DNA of 64,000 nucleotides from Leptolyngbya sp. BC1307 (GTDB lineage: Bacteria > Cyanobacteriota > Cyanobacteriia > Phormidesmidales > Phormidesmidaceae): assembly GCF_002286735.1 (NCBI RefSeq), contig NZ_NRTA01000008.1, forward strand, positions 62,001 to 126,000, read 5' to 3'. The translations under genes and the position numbers were made by a program. Below are positions 1 through 9,503 of the stretch, one piece after another. A model generated the notes under the pieces. That model was not told where the DNA came from and did not search any database. It saw nothing but the letters and a program-made list of their open reading frames with translations. The first letter of the stretch is position 1. Each line of letters begins with the position of its first letter.

Positions 1-756
1 TTGGTCCAGCCGGGGCTGCTGTCGGCGTCTTTAGCCTTAGTGCGCAGGCCAGTTGGTATTTTGCTCTCTAGTCTGATGGTGTTTTACTACCTGTTTGCAG
101 TGCGGGCATTTCAGCTAGCGCCAGTAAGCGATGTGACGCTAATGGTCGGGCTGTCGCCGATTTTGGGTCTGGCTTTTAAGCTGTTAACCAGAAAAGCGCT
201 GGTGCGTTCAGAAATCGTCGGGGCGCTGACTGCGTTTGCCGGGTTGCTGCTGTTTGTCTTGCCCAAACTGCAAGGGGCTGCGGGCGATCGCAAGACGTAT
301 TTAACCGGTCTGTGTTTTGCTGCGCTCGCCGCCTGTGTTTCACTCGGCTATGCGGCCCTCTTTAAGCACTGCGCCGCTAGTAAAGTTTCGCTGAGTCCGA
401 TTGCAGTCTCCTGTACGACTTTTGCGATTGGCTCAGTAGCGATCGCCCCCATTGCCCTGGTCAGCTCGCCCGCCCTCTTAAGCAAACTAGCGCAGCCTCA
501 TGCGCTCACGATTGCGCTTAGCCTGGGGATTGTCTCAACGGTCGTGCCGACCTTTTGCTACAGCTATGCGGCCAAGCATTTGCCGCCCGTGTTGACGACT
601 GGGCTCAATTTGCTTGTCCCGATTTTCGCCGCCCTACTGGCCTTCTTTTTGCTGGGTGAAACACTGCCGGGGCTTAGCATGGTGGGCGCAGTTCTGGTTT
701 TAGTTGGCGTTATGGTACTTTCTACCGCTCGGCTAGGGGCTAGCCTTGAGCGATAA
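1..756 (+). CDS. DMT-superfamily (EamA-type) transporter, 5' end cut by window edge
   Basis: Multi-pass inner-membrane protein of the drug/metabolite transporter superfamily; the substrate cannot be read from sequence. The 251 visible residues hold about eight hydrophobic helices. The tail (LLVPIFAALLAFFLLGE, then a final helix and a short basic end) is the typical second EamA repeat, with a Pro-rich helix and the closing LGE motif. Family members usually have about 300 residues and ten helices in two EamA repeats, so the first two helices are probably upstream. A TTG sits at base 1, but it is more likely an internal codon than the real start. The gene ends 137 bp before the convergent RND pump gene. 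The family is sure; completeness and substrate are not. Confidence 0.85.
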   Translation: MVQPGLLSASLALVRRPVGILLSSLMVFYYLFAVRAFQLAPVSDVTLMVGLSPILGLAFKLLTRKALVRSEIVGALTAFAGLLLFVLPKLQGAAGDRKTYLTGLCFAALAACVSLGYAALFKHCAASKVSLSPIAVSCTTFAIGSVAIAPIALVSSPALLSKLAQPHALTIALSLGIVSTVVPTFCYSYAAKHLPPVLTTGLNLLVPIFAALLAFFLLGETLPGLSMVGAVLVLVGVMVLSTARLGASLER

Positions 757-893
757 CATCGGGGCGTAGCAGCACAAAGTCCCAATAGAGCACGACCCGG
801 CATGGTATCGGCGATCGCCTTTGTCATACTCTATCTGAGGGCGCTGAAATATCGATTCAAGACAATACAGGGACGGTACTGTAAGGGTCTCCC

Positions 894-3800
894 TTAGTCA
901 GTGATTGGGACTTTGGGCATTGATTTTTTGCCGATGCCGGTGGCACGGCTGAGCACCCGGGCGCTACGGCTACGGGCTCCGCTGATGTAGGTGAAAAAGA
1001 CAGGGACGACGACCAGCGTGAGCAGCGTGGACGTGGAGAAACCGCCGATGACGGCGATCGCCATCGGGCTTCGGGTGTCGCCACCTGCGCCAATTGCCAG
1101 CGCGATCGGCACCATTCCGGCCATCGTCGAAATCGAGGTCATGAGAATAGGCCGCAGACGGGTCATCCCCGCTTCAATCACGGCCTGACGACGAGACTTG
1201 CCTTCCTGCACCGCAAGCAGCGCGTAGTCCACCAGCAAAATAGAGTTTTTGGTGACCAGGCCGATCAGCAGCACCATGCCGATCAGGGCAAACAGGCCCA
1301 GTGGCTTTTGGGCAATTAGCAGACCCATCAGGGCACCGCCCAGACATAAAGGCAGCGCCACCATCACTGCAAACGGATAGAGAAAATCGTTGTACAGCAG
1401 CACCAGCACGGCGTAGATAATCATTACCGCTGTACCTAGCGCCAGGCCAAAGCGGCTGAAAATCTCTTTTTGAATTTCGGCGTCTCCTGTGGGCTGCTGT
1501 CTCACGCCAGCGGGCAGATCTTTGAAGGCGGGTAGTTCGTCTACGGCTGCAATCGCTTCGCCCAGGGTAATGCCCTGTAAGTTCGCACCGACGGTGACCT
1601 GACGGGAGCGGTCAAACCGATCAATCTGCGCGGGGCCACTGCCAAACTCAATGTCGGCGACGGCGATTAGCGGTACCAGATCGCCATTTTGGGCGGGTAC
1701 CTGAAGGTTTTGCAGGGTGCTGAGGTCGTTGGTAGAGTCGGGATTGAGACGAACGCGGATGGGAATTTGGCGATCGCCCGCATCAAAGTCAGCCAGATTC
1801 GATTCGGTATCTCCCATCGTCGCTAAAGATGCCGTGCGGGCAATACTGCTGACCGACACGCCTAGATCAGCTGCTCTAGCCGCATTTGGCTGGATCAAAA
1901 TTTCGGGCTTGACCAGCGCTGCCGTAGAACTAACTTCGACTAGACCGGGTAGCTGCTGCATCTGCTGAGTAAGGTTTTGGGCAGCTTCGTTTAGCCGTTC
2001 TGGATCTTCTCCGGTCAGGACGACTTCAAACGCTTTGCTGCTCCCTGCGCCCCCCTGATTTTGGAAGTTAATACGCGCCCCTGGCACAGTTCTGAATTCA
2101 TTTCTCAGTTTCTCTTCAAACTCCGCTCTGCCAATTCGCTCACCTTTGGGTTTAAGCTGCACAAATGCGGTTGCCTCCGCCGGTGACTGCACGATAAACA
2201 CGCGCTCGGTAGCGTCGTCGGCCAACAGCAGATCGCTCACCCGGTCTGTGAGCTGCTCCGTTTTCTCCAGGGTAGAACCGGGCGGTAGCTCAACCGACAC
2301 TCGGCTTAAGTCCGTATTGCCCGCGTCGAATAGAGACGTGGGAATAAAAGGAACCAGAGCCAGACTGGCGACAAAGAAGGCAACGGCCAGGGTGATGGTC
2401 ATCAGACGATGCTTCAATGCGCTGTTAAGCAATCGGTGATAAGGCAGCAACCGCCTGGGCACGCGCGTTCCGTCTGCGGCTAGTACGGTGTTCTCTTCGC
2501 TGGTGTCAGACTTCGGCTTGAGTAAGTAGGCCGACATCATTGGCGTCACCAGTCGGGCAACTAGCGTAGAGAACATGGTGGCAACGGCCACTGTGACCCC
2601 AAAGGGCTTGAAGAACTGACCGGGAATGCCGCCCATGAAAGCGACCGGGATAAAGACGGCCACAATGGTCGCCGTGGTCGTGATCACGGCTAGCCCAACT
2701 TCAGCGGTAGAATCTAGCGACGCTTGAAAGGGCGATTTGCCCATTTGAATATGGCGCTCGGCGTTTTCAATTTCGACAATGGCGTCGTCTACCAGGTTGC
2801 CGACGGCCAGCGTCAGCGCCAGCAGCGACATGCTGTTGAGGGTGTAATTGAGCGCTTGCAACACCAAAAAAGTCGGGATGATAGACAGCGGCAGCGCGGT
2901 TGCTGTGATCAGCGTGGAGCGCCAGTCGCGGAGGAAAACACCGACCACCACAATGGCCAAAATACAGCCCAGCACTAGCGAGTCAATAGACGCCTGATAG
3001 GAGTCACGGATTTCGGTCGCTTCGGTGTAAATGAGCTGAAAGTTGATGTCGTCGGGGAGGGTGGCTTCAAGATCGGCGATCGCTTCTTTTACCCCTTCTT
3101 CTACCGTAACGACGATACTGCCCTTACTCCGGTAAACCTGAAAGCCAACCACCGCTTCGTTGTTGAGGTAGGCCGACTGCCGCACTTCAGCAAAGTCATC
3201 TGCGACGGTTCCCAAACTATTTAAAGGCACCGTACCGCCACTGGGTAGGACGACCTGAAAGCTTTGGATAGCCGCAACCGTCTCAGCGCTGCCCAGCGTA
3301 CGAATGCCCTGCTCTACGCCAGAAATATCGCTGCGGCCACCCGGCAGGTTGATATTGAACTGGCGGATTTGGTCATTGACCTGAGTAGCGGTAATGCCCA
3401 GCGCGTTTAGCTGCGAGGGGTCTAAATCTACGCGAATTTCCCGGTCTAAGCCGCCCGTGCGCTCCACCCGGGAGACGCCTTTGGCCGACAGCAGCCGACG
3501 GCTGATGGTTCTATCTACCAGGTCGCTGAGCTCTTCGACTGAGCGCTGATCCGAGCTGACGGTGTAGATCACGACAGGCGCGCCGCCGGAGAACTCCAGT
3601 CGTCTCACGGTGGGGTCTTGCGCATCTTCGGGGAGGTCTTGCCGAATGCGGGTAATCGCATCGCGCACGTCGTTGGTCACCTGATCGGTATCTACGCCAA
3701 GGTCAAATTCGATCACGGTGGTCGAAAATCCATCGCTCACCGTGGAGGTGAGATTGTCGATATTGCCCAGGCCCGCGACGGCGTCTTCTACTTTTTTGGT

Positions 3801-3992
3801 GACCTGAGTTTCTAGCTCTTCGGGGCCAGCGCCGGTTTGCTGCACTTCGACAATCACAGCGGGCACGTCAATATTGGGGTTGGAGTCGATGCCGAGCTGA
3901 CCAAAGGCGACAATCCCGGCGACCGTCAGCACCAGAAACAGCACAATCGTGGGCACCGGGCGCTTAATTGACCAGGCAGAAATATTGAACAT
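894..3992 (-). CDS. RND efflux pump, inner-membrane transporter subunit (AcrB/HAE1 type)
   Basis: Proton-driven exporter of the resistance-nodulation-division superfamily, expected to work as a trimer with a periplasmic adaptor and an outer-membrane channel to expel hydrophobic compounds. The length, 1032 residues, is normal. The first transmembrane helix follows the usual start (SIKRPVPTIVLF), two large periplasmic loops follow helices 1 and 7, and there are about twelve helices. The proton-relay aspartate pair in helix 4 is intact at residues 402-403 (motif VDDAIVEIEN). The C-terminal half carries the repeated GLVTKNSILLVDY motif. The ATG lies 3 bp after the stop of the adaptor gene at 3996-5339, so the two form one operon. 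No TolC-like gene is seen nearby; the outer channel must be shared. Substrate unknown. Confidence 0.95.
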   Translation of the reverse strand: MFNISAWSIKRPVPTIVLFLVLTVAGIVAFGQLGIDSNPNIDVPAVIVEVQQTGAGPEELETQVTKKVEDAVAGLGNIDNLTSTVSDGFSTTVIEFDLGVDTDQVTNDVRDAITRIRQDLPEDAQDPTVRRLEFSGGAPVVIYTVSSDQRSVEELSDLVDRTISRRLLSAKGVSRVERTGGLDREIRVDLDPSQLNALGITATQVNDQIRQFNINLPGGRSDISGVEQGIRTLGSAETVAAIQSFQVVLPSGGTVPLNSLGTVADDFAEVRQSAYLNNEAVVGFQVYRSKGSIVVTVEEGVKEAIADLEATLPDDINFQLIYTEATEIRDSYQASIDSLVLGCILAIVVVGVFLRDWRSTLITATALPLSIIPTFLVLQALNYTLNSMSLLALTLAVGNLVDDAIVEIENAERHIQMGKSPFQASLDSTAEVGLAVITTTATIVAVFIPVAFMGGIPGQFFKPFGVTVAVATMFSTLVARLVTPMMSAYLLKPKSDTSEENTVLAADGTRVPRRLLPYHRLLNSALKHRLMTITLAVAFFVASLALVPFIPTSLFDAGNTDLSRVSVELPPGSTLEKTEQLTDRVSDLLLADDATERVFIVQSPAEATAFVQLKPKGERIGRAEFEEKLRNEFRTVPGARINFQNQGGAGSSKAFEVVLTGEDPERLNEAAQNLTQQMQQLPGLVEVSSTAALVKPEILIQPNAARAADLGVSVSSIARTASLATMGDTESNLADFDAGDRQIPIRVRLNPDSTNDLSTLQNLQVPAQNGDLVPLIAVADIEFGSGPAQIDRFDRSRQVTVGANLQGITLGEAIAAVDELPAFKDLPAGVRQQPTGDAEIQKEIFSRFGLALGTAVMIIYAVLVLLYNDFLYPFAVMVALPLCLGGALMGLLIAQKPLGLFALIGMVLLIGLVTKNSILLVDYALLAVQEGKSRRQAVIEAGMTRLRPILMTSISTMAGMVPIALAIGAGGDTRSPMAIAVIGGFSTSTLLTLVVVPVFFTYISGARSRSARVLSRATGIGKKSMPKVPITD

Positions 3993-3995
3993 AGG

Positions 3996-5339
3996 TTACT
4001 TTACGACCTCTACAATGTCGCCATCCTGGATGTAGCTAGCGCCTTCGACGACGACCGCAACGTTGGGCTGCAATCCTGAAGTAATTTCGGTTTTGGCGGG
4101 GGTGTCGCCACTAGCTGAAATGCGATCGCCCACTTCCACCGTCCGGGCCACGGCTTTGCCTTCTGCGCTCACGGTATACACCACAAAGCCGCCGTCGGGC
4201 TGGGGTAGCAAGGCTTCAGCCGGAACCACAACGCCCTGACGCGAGCCTGTGACAATCGCCGCTTGCAGAAACATGCCGGGACGGAGGCGATCGCTCCCCG
4301 GCAACCCAATTTTCGCCGTGGCCTGCCGGGTCTGCGGGTCAACCGTTGGGTCGATGCTGCGAACGCTGCCCTCCAGTCGTAAGGAAGGGTCAGAATCGGA
4401 GGTGATTTGCACTGGCGCGCCCAGGTTGACCTGAGCGATCTGAGTCTGAGGGATCTTGACGGCTAGCTCTAGCTGGTCGCCGCTGATAATTTTGAACAGG
4501 GGCGTGCCAGCTGAGGCAATATCACCGACCGTAGCAGTTTTCTCGGCGATGATGCCGCTCTCCGGAGCGAGTACTTCAGTCTGCGCGAGCTGAGTCTGGA
4601 GCTGATCGACTTCGGCCTGACGGCTGCGAACGGTGGCCTGAGCGCTTTGAATCGCGGCGGCACCTGCGCCTACCGTCTGTTCTGCGGTCGCAACCTGGGT
4701 ACGGCGACTGGTCAACTCCTCCTGGCTGATCGCCCCCCGGCTGTACAGGCTGGCGTAGCGGTCGAGGCTTTCTCTCGCTTCGGCCAGAGAAGCGGCAGAC
4801 TGGGCTCTTTCAGCTTCAGCCTGGGCGACCTGGGCGCGGGCGGCGGTGACTTGAGATCTGGCCTGTTCTAGCTGCGCTTCTAATACTGAGCTGTCGAGGA
4901 TGGCGAGGACTTGACCGGCGCTGACGCGATCGCCTTCCCGCACCCGCACCGACTGAATCTGCAAACCGCTGGCCCGAGGTGACACTGAAAGCAAGTCAAA
5001 GGCTTCTACCGTGCCATTAGTGGTGATAGTTTGGCGAATTGGCGCAGTTTCAGAGCGCGCTACCGTCACACTGGCGCTAGCGACCTGCTCACTCTCAGCC
5101 GGGGCTGCCGGCGGCGAAGATTGCGACATCAAGCGGTTGCCCAATAGCGCCAATCCCAAGCCAATCCCTAGCCCAATTAGCAGCCCCTGCGGGCCGCTCA
5201 GCCAACCTATTCCCTTTTTCTGAGGCTGGGGCTGACGGGTGGGTCGCTCTGTAGAAGATCGCTCTGTAGAAATAGGAACAGGCGGCAGACTCGAATTCAG
5301 CAAGTTATCTTCGCTGTTATTGAGGTTTGGGTAGGTCAC
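3996..5339 (-). CDS. RND efflux periplasmic adaptor subunit (HlyD/MFP family)
   Basis: Membrane-fusion protein that bridges the RND transporter encoded immediately downstream and an outer-membrane channel. Residues about 43-70 form one Gly/Leu-rich membrane anchor rather than a lipobox. They follow a Ser/Thr/Pro/Gln-rich cytoplasmic tail containing a small internal duplication (RSSTE repeated). Next come the first lipoyl half (VREGDRVSAGQVLAILD), a long Ala/Gln/Glu-rich helical hairpin (about residues 150-255), the second lipoyl half (APESGIIAEKTATVGDIAS), a beta-barrel domain with DPTVDPQTRQ, and a membrane-proximal domain (RPGMFLQAAIV). This order is standard for AcrA/MexA-type adaptors. 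First gene of a two-gene operon; its promoter should lie in 5340-5715. Confidence 0.94.
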   Translation of the reverse strand: MTYPNLNNSEDNLLNSSLPPVPISTERSSTERPTRQPQPQKKGIGWLSGPQGLLIGLGIGLGLALLGNRLMSQSSPPAAPAESEQVASASVTVARSETAPIRQTITTNGTVEAFDLLSVSPRASGLQIQSVRVREGDRVSAGQVLAILDSSVLEAQLEQARSQVTAARAQVAQAEAERAQSAASLAEARESLDRYASLYSRGAISQEELTSRRTQVATAEQTVGAGAAAIQSAQATVRSRQAEVDQLQTQLAQTEVLAPESGIIAEKTATVGDIASAGTPLFKIISGDQLELAVKIPQTQIAQVNLGAPVQITSDSDPSLRLEGSVRSIDPTVDPQTRQATAKIGLPGSDRLRPGMFLQAAIVTGSRQGVVVPAEALLPQPDGGFVVYTVSAEGKAVARTVEVGDRISASGDTPAKTEITSGLQPNVAVVVEGASYIQDGDIVEVVK

Positions 5340-5715
5340 AGGTAAGGTCAGCCAATAGGTGCAGACGAATAGATCGAGACTGAAGTATCAGACCGGGCCT
5401 CCGCGTCAACCCAACTAAACCGAGCAGGCTAGATCTGTCAGAAAAAAACGCCGAGACATCGCCGAGACATCAGATGAGGGCAGTTAACAAAAGTTCATTC
5501 TAACCAAATTATTACGGAATTGTTACGGATTGCTCACTGCCTAGGAGACGCTATCGGCCACCCGCAAAACAGACACATCCCCCCTTGTATTTGTGGGTAA
5601 TTGCGCTAGTCCATCTTTAAAGCGCCACTTGACAATCGCGGCCTTAACCCGTCAGAGCGCTAAATTACTGCTACTCTGAAGTTTCAAAATAGCGTTCAGT
5701 CATAGCGCAGCAAAT
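5340..5715. other. Divergent intergenic region between efflux operon and ABC permease
   Basis: 376 bp between divergently transcribed genes, so it should carry both promoters. It holds an 11-bp perfect tandem duplication (5450-5471) and an AT-rich core (about 5480-5535) with TTAAC, TCTAACC and TTACGGA/TTACGGAT elements. No open frame or convincing operator was recognised. Confidence 0.5.
5450..5471. repeat. 11-bp perfect tandem duplication
   Basis: The unit GCCGAGACATC occurs twice head to tail, upstream of the efflux adaptor gene. One of a series of private tandem duplications in this window. Confidence 0.9.
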
Positions 5716-6972
5716 ATGGAAACCCGATCCTGGTGGCAAAAGCTCAAAAACAACTCCATGGCTCGCTTTGGGGCGACCGTGCTGATTATTTTTTACATTG
5801 CGGTCATTTTTGCTGACTTTGTTGCCCCTTACGATCCCCTTGCTCAGCAGCCTAACGGCTCTCTGCTACCCCCTACCCAAATCTATTGGCGTGGCGCTGA
5901 TCGTTGGCGCGGCGCTGAGCGGGAGTTTATAGGCCCCCACGTTTATCCAACGATTCAAGGCCCCATAGACTTAGACACGGGCCGTCAGGAAATAGAGGTA
6001 GACTACAGCCGCCCGGCCCCCATTCGTTTATTTGTGCGCGGCAGCGAATACCGTCTGTTTGAGCTGAGCATACCCATCATCACTAGCTTGTCTTTCGATG
6101 GTGAAATTACCATGAGAGAGCAAGACATCTTTCCAGGCATTCCAAGCGATCTGCATCTGTTTGGCACGGTGGGTCCGGCTAGCCCAAATGCGATCGCCGC
6201 TGACCCTACGATTGGTGAGGCAACCGAGGGCGAAGACGCACCTGAAGCGGTCTCTATTTCTCCGGCCTATATAAACCTGCTAGGTACCGACAACGCGGCC
6301 CGCGATGTGCTCAGTCGCCTGATATACGGCGGACGCATCAGCCTGAGCATCGGACTGATAGGAATTGCGATTTCTTTTCCTTTGGGGCTTTTAGTCGGGG
6401 GAATTTCTGGCTATTTCGGCGGTTGGATCGATTCGGTGTTGATGCGCCTGGTCGAAGTAATTATGACCATTCCTTCGCTTTATTTGCTAGTGGCGCTGGG
6501 GGTGATTTTGCCGCCTGAGCTGAATAGCTCTGAGCGATTTTTGCTAATTATTTTGATTATTTCGTTTGTGGGCTGGGCGGGGCTAGCCCGGGTGATTCGT
6601 GGCGAGGTGCTTTCCATTAAAGAGCGGACGTTTGTGCAGGCTTCGCGGTCTATGGGTGGGCGCAGTCTTCACATCATCACTCGCCACATCTTGCCGCAAA
6701 CGGCCACCTACGTCATTATCGCTGCTACCCTATCGATTCCAAGCTACATCGTTGCAGAAGCCGTTCTCAGTCTGATTGGGTTAGGCATTCAGGAGCCGGA
6801 CCCGTCTTGGGGCAACATGCTCTCAGCCGGTACCAATGCCTCTATTTTAGTGCTCAACCCCTGGCTGGTATGGCCCCCGGCAGCGCTGATTGTGATCACC
6901 GTTTTGTCTTTCAACCTGCTTGGCGACGGCCTCCGCGATGCGCTAGATCCTCGTAGTTTGCAAGAACGTTAG
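5716..6972 (+). CDS. ABC transporter permease, DppC/OppC type, with long periplasmic insert
   Basis: Inner-membrane permease of the peptide/nickel uptake class (binding-protein-dependent transport). Residues about 17-37 form helix 1, ending in the family motif FADFVAPYDPL. Five more helices lie in residues about 205-410. The cytoplasmic coupling loop is visible (ASRSMGGRSLHIITRHILP) and so is the LSLIGLGIQEPDPSWGNML motif. At 418 residues it is over 100 longer than the usual 280-300, because an extra soluble stretch (about residues 45-185, motifs FIGPHVYP and RLFVRGSEYRLF) lies between helix 1 and the transport domain. No partner permease, ATPase or binding protein is adjacent, so the partners must be elsewhere. 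Substrate unknown. Confidence 0.9.
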   Translation: METRSWWQKLKNNSMARFGATVLIIFYIAVIFADFVAPYDPLAQQPNGSLLPPTQIYWRGADRWRGAEREFIGPHVYPTIQGPIDLDTGRQEIEVDYSRPAPIRLFVRGSEYRLFELSIPIITSLSFDGEITMREQDIFPGIPSDLHLFGTVGPASPNAIAADPTIGEATEGEDAPEAVSISPAYINLLGTDNAARDVLSRLIYGGRISLSIGLIGIAISFPLGLLVGGISGYFGGWIDSVLMRLVEVIMTIPSLYLLVALGVILPPELNSSERFLLIILIISFVGWAGLARVIRGEVLSIKERTFVQASRSMGGRSLHIITRHILPQTATYVIIAATLSIPSYIVAEAVLSLIGLGIQEPDPSWGNMLSAGTNASILVLNPWLVWPPAALIVITVLSFNLLGDGLRDALDPRSLQER

Positions 6973-7157
6973 CCACGCTGCTATCTGCAAAAAAAAAATT
7001 AGGATTTTATACTCTACAGGGAAACTAGATGGCACATTTTCCTGAGCAGCTTTTCTATCTGCCTCCTGCAATAAAAAAGCCTCTGACCAGGCTGCATCTT
7101 ATGAGACCACCTCTACTTTTCTACTTTCTTCACACAATGGCCTCAGGGCTTGCACAG

Positions 7158-7185
7158 GCAGATAGGTACTAGCAGATAGGCACTA
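7158..7185. repeat. 14-bp tandem duplication (one mismatch)
   Basis: GCAGATAGGTACTA is followed directly by GCAGATAGGCACTA. It abuts and slightly overlaps the 3' end of the minus-strand gene at 7183-7611. Confidence 0.8.
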
Positions 7186-7611
7186 TAGGACAGCGCGTGT
7201 ATCAAGGTCTCTCAAATAGTAAAGCGCAAAGCAGGCGGCGAGCATTGGCCAAGCGGCGTAGAACAAAATGTTACCGCTCTCAAAAGGAGCTAGATATTTA
7301 GGGAACGATACCAGCGTAGAGGCGGTGTGCATCAGCAGTACCAGTCCATAGGTAATTCTTTTCTGGTAGCCCAGCAAAAAGCCCACCATGATGATTAGCT
7401 GTAAAGTTCCTAGTATGTAGACCAGGCCGGTAGTGACGCCGCTCACCCCATAAAAGGCTTTAAACACAGCAGCCGTATGATCTGGCTGTACGAATTTGTC
7501 TATCACCCAGATCATCATGGCGACGAATACGCTGAGCCGGGTCAGCAATAGTACCCGCGATACGCGCTGAGCGATGGGGGTGCTGGCTGATTTTATATTG
7601 GTTTCTATCAT
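7183..7611 (-). CDS. Small four-helix membrane protein (DoxX-like)
   Basis: 142-residue protein with four predicted membrane helices (about residues 18-38, 58-80, 84-104 and 113-133) and a short hydrophilic N-terminus. The layout, with helices separated by short loops and a GYQKRITYG turn between helices 2 and 3, resembles small DoxX-like or DUF-type quinone-associated membrane proteins, but no diagnostic catalytic residue is seen and the function is unknown. The ATG at 7611 is preceded only by a weak AAAG ribosome-binding stretch. It stands alone between two plus-strand genes. Confidence 0.75.
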   Translation of the reverse strand: MIETNIKSASTPIAQRVSRVLLLTRLSVFVAMMIWVIDKFVQPDHTAAVFKAFYGVSGVTTGLVYILGTLQLIIMVGFLLGYQKRITYGLVLLMHTASTLVSFPKYLAPFESGNILFYAAWPMLAACFALYYLRDLDTRAVL

Positions 7612-7842
7612 GAGCTTTGCGCCTGTCTGCGTAGGTAGGGCCTGTGTAGATAGCGTTATTGTGGCGCGATCGCCCCACCCCTAAATGAGTGCCGACTTAA
7701 ATCGCGCTTAATTCTTTAGCTGTCTGCCCCGAAATCATCGGGCCTCACCGCCGTTTGCAGTATAGTTTTCTACAAAAGGCCCCTCATAATAGAGCTAGTT
7801 GCCTCTGCTCGACTTAGCCGCCTGCTTCTGAGAAAGTTGCCC

Positions 7843-8445
7843 ATGTTTTATGACCTGCTCGCCACTCAAAATAGAGCCCTCGTCCTGCAGTTTTACAAGG
7901 CGTTTGATAATCGTCGCCAGCAAGAAGGTCTGTCGTTGCTCTCTACAGAAATGGTGGCCCATATGGCCGGGATAGAGGCCCCTCTCAGTCAGGCAGACTT
8001 TATCAATGTCGGCACAGAACTATACAACGCTTTTCCCGATGGGCGTCACAGTTTTACTCAGGTGATTGCTCATAAAGACACTGTGGTAACCAGCGGCTTT
8101 TTTGCCGGCACTCATTTGGGGCCATTTCAGGGCTTACCCCCGACTGGTAAAGCTGTTCGCTTTGCGGTGATGCACATTGACCGGGTGAGCCATAGCAAAA
8201 TTGTGGAGCATTGGGGGCAGGGAGATAGCCTCTCGCTAGTACAGCAGCTAGGTGTCAAACTTGTTCCTGGCCCTGGCATTTTGCTAAAAATGGGGCTTAA
8301 AGCGGGCAGACGAGTGCAGAAAGAAGCCTTCAGTCGGTTGAGCGCCGTGACTCAGCCCGATCAGGTCGCTGACCTATCTGGTGTCGAACCTGGCGCTGAC
8401 TCATCGAGCTATTCGTTGGCAAAACCACAAGATCCATCGCTATAG
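7843..8445 (+). CDS. SnoaL-like / ester-cyclase family protein
   Basis: About 200 residues. Residues about 10-140 form a SnoaL-like NTF2 fold: ALVLQFYKAFDNR at the start, an FPDGRHSFTQVIAHKDTV strand, GTHLGPFQGLPPTGK, and HIDRVSHSKIVEHWGQGD at the end, which are the classical ester-cyclase positions. Such domains bind small polyketide-like or lipid substrates, and many members have no known reaction. The C-terminal 60 residues (basic, then acidic and Ser-rich) fall outside the fold. The frame is open from a TTG at 7837, but the ATG at 7843 is the likelier start. Alone in its transcription unit; cellular role unknown. Confidence 0.8.
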   Translation: MFYDLLATQNRALVLQFYKAFDNRRQQEGLSLLSTEMVAHMAGIEAPLSQADFINVGTELYNAFPDGRHSFTQVIAHKDTVVTSGFFAGTHLGPFQGLPPTGKAVRFAVMHIDRVSHSKIVEHWGQGDSLSLVQQLGVKLVPGPGILLKMGLKAGRRVQKEAFSRLSAVTQPDQVADLSGVEPGADSSSYSLAKPQDPSL

Positions 8446-8647
8446 CATTGAAAACCTCTTCTTCTCTCTGTTGTCATTCTAAAGAGAGACTTTTCGGCCA
8501 TAGACGTTATCAATCGGCCTATCACAATAGATGTCGGCTGAATCACCCTGAAGGAGGAAGAGACTTTTTGAAAATCACGGAATCATGATAGGGGTGATTT
8601 AATTGACCGCAGAGACTTAAAAAGAACTGTGGTTTGGAGATAACAAT

Positions 8648-9202
8648 ATGGCTGATATGACAACACTGGCAACTAAGCTAGCTGACCTAAAACTGTTTCA
8701 AAATGTTTTGATCGAGGCTGGTCAAAAACTGATGGCAGAGACGACTGACAGCACGATTAAGAAGCGGTTAGAAGGGATTGTGAAGAGCGATCGTGACAAC
8801 CTTCCCGTAATTGAGGAAGCAATTACTAAATTTGGCACTCGCGCCGAACCGCGTGACATCACACAAAAGCATGCTGAAGCCGTCAGCAAAATGATGAACG
8901 GCTCCGAGCTAACCCCATATGACAAGTTCTTTCAATTTGAGCTGCTTAAGCATCAGCAGTCCATGACCGGCTTAGTTTTGCACAAAGCCGCTCAGTCTTT
9001 AGACAAAGAGCTGCAAGATGCCATGGAGCCCTTGAACAAAGTCAATTTCGAGAACCGTGCTCATCAAGAAGTGCTCAAAGGTGTTTTATACTTTGTTGGC
9101 ACCCGAGAGCTAGCTGGCAAAGAGCCTGATATGGGCCTGTGGGCTAGCGTTGAGCAGGGGGTTGCCGCACTTAAAGGAGCTGTCGGTAGCGCTACTAGCT
9201 AG
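8648..9202 (+). CDS. All-helical ferritin-like / hemerythrin-like protein, function unknown
   Basis: 184 residues, soluble and predicted almost fully helical. The N-terminal half has a helix (LFQNVLIEAGQKLMAET) and a second with KRLEGIVKSDRDNLPVIEEAI. The third and fourth contain YDKFFQFELLKHQQSMTGLVLHKAAQ and ENRAHQEVLKGVLYFVGTRELAGKEPD. Repeated Glu, His and Gln positions on the helices (ELLKHQQ, ENRAHQE) recall four-helix-bundle proteins of the ferritin/hemerythrin class, but a complete metal site cannot be assigned by eye. A good ribosome site (GGAGA, seven bases before ATG) supports the start. A strong terminator follows at 9257-9289. Probably a stress-related protein, by family habit only. 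Confidence 0.8.
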   Translation: MADMTTLATKLADLKLFQNVLIEAGQKLMAETTDSTIKKRLEGIVKSDRDNLPVIEEAITKFGTRAEPRDITQKHAEAVSKMMNGSELTPYDKFFQFELLKHQQSMTGLVLHKAAQSLDKELQDAMEPLNKVNFENRAHQEVLKGVLYFVGTRELAGKEPDMGLWASVEQGVAALKGAVGSATS

Positions 9203-9256
9203 TTACCGTAGCCACGGGGCATCTGTAGATTCCCCTTCTGCTAGCTGCCAAGTCTT

Positions 9257-9289
9257 AGCGACTCTGATACTGTAATCAGAGTCGCTTTT
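9257..9289 (+). terminator. Rho-independent terminator
   Basis: A perfect 12-bp stem (AGCGACTCTGAT against ATCAGAGTCGCT) with a 6-base loop (ACTGTA) and a T-run. It lies 55 bp after the stop of the helical-bundle gene. One of the two best intrinsic terminators in the window. Confidence 0.92.
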
Positions 9290-9503
9290 GCTATCTAATA
9301 TCAGCTGGCTTTTTGCTGCTCAATCAGGAACGTGTTTCAGTGTAGATATCTTATAGAGGCTTCAGTCAAGCAATTGGGCGCAGCTACCGCGTATTCCCGT
9401 TCAAAAAGTGTATTGCTATGAAATTTCAGTTCTCTTACACCAGACTGTTCTTTGAAGACTATACAGCTTGCTATGAATTTTATTGCACATTTAAGGGTTA
9501 GAC

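Noticed and set aside
8530-8601. AATCACCCT ... AGGGGTGATT near-inverted repeat upstream of the helical-bundle gene
   Set aside because: One extra G breaks the match and the 50-base spacer is too long for a convincing operator or hairpin.
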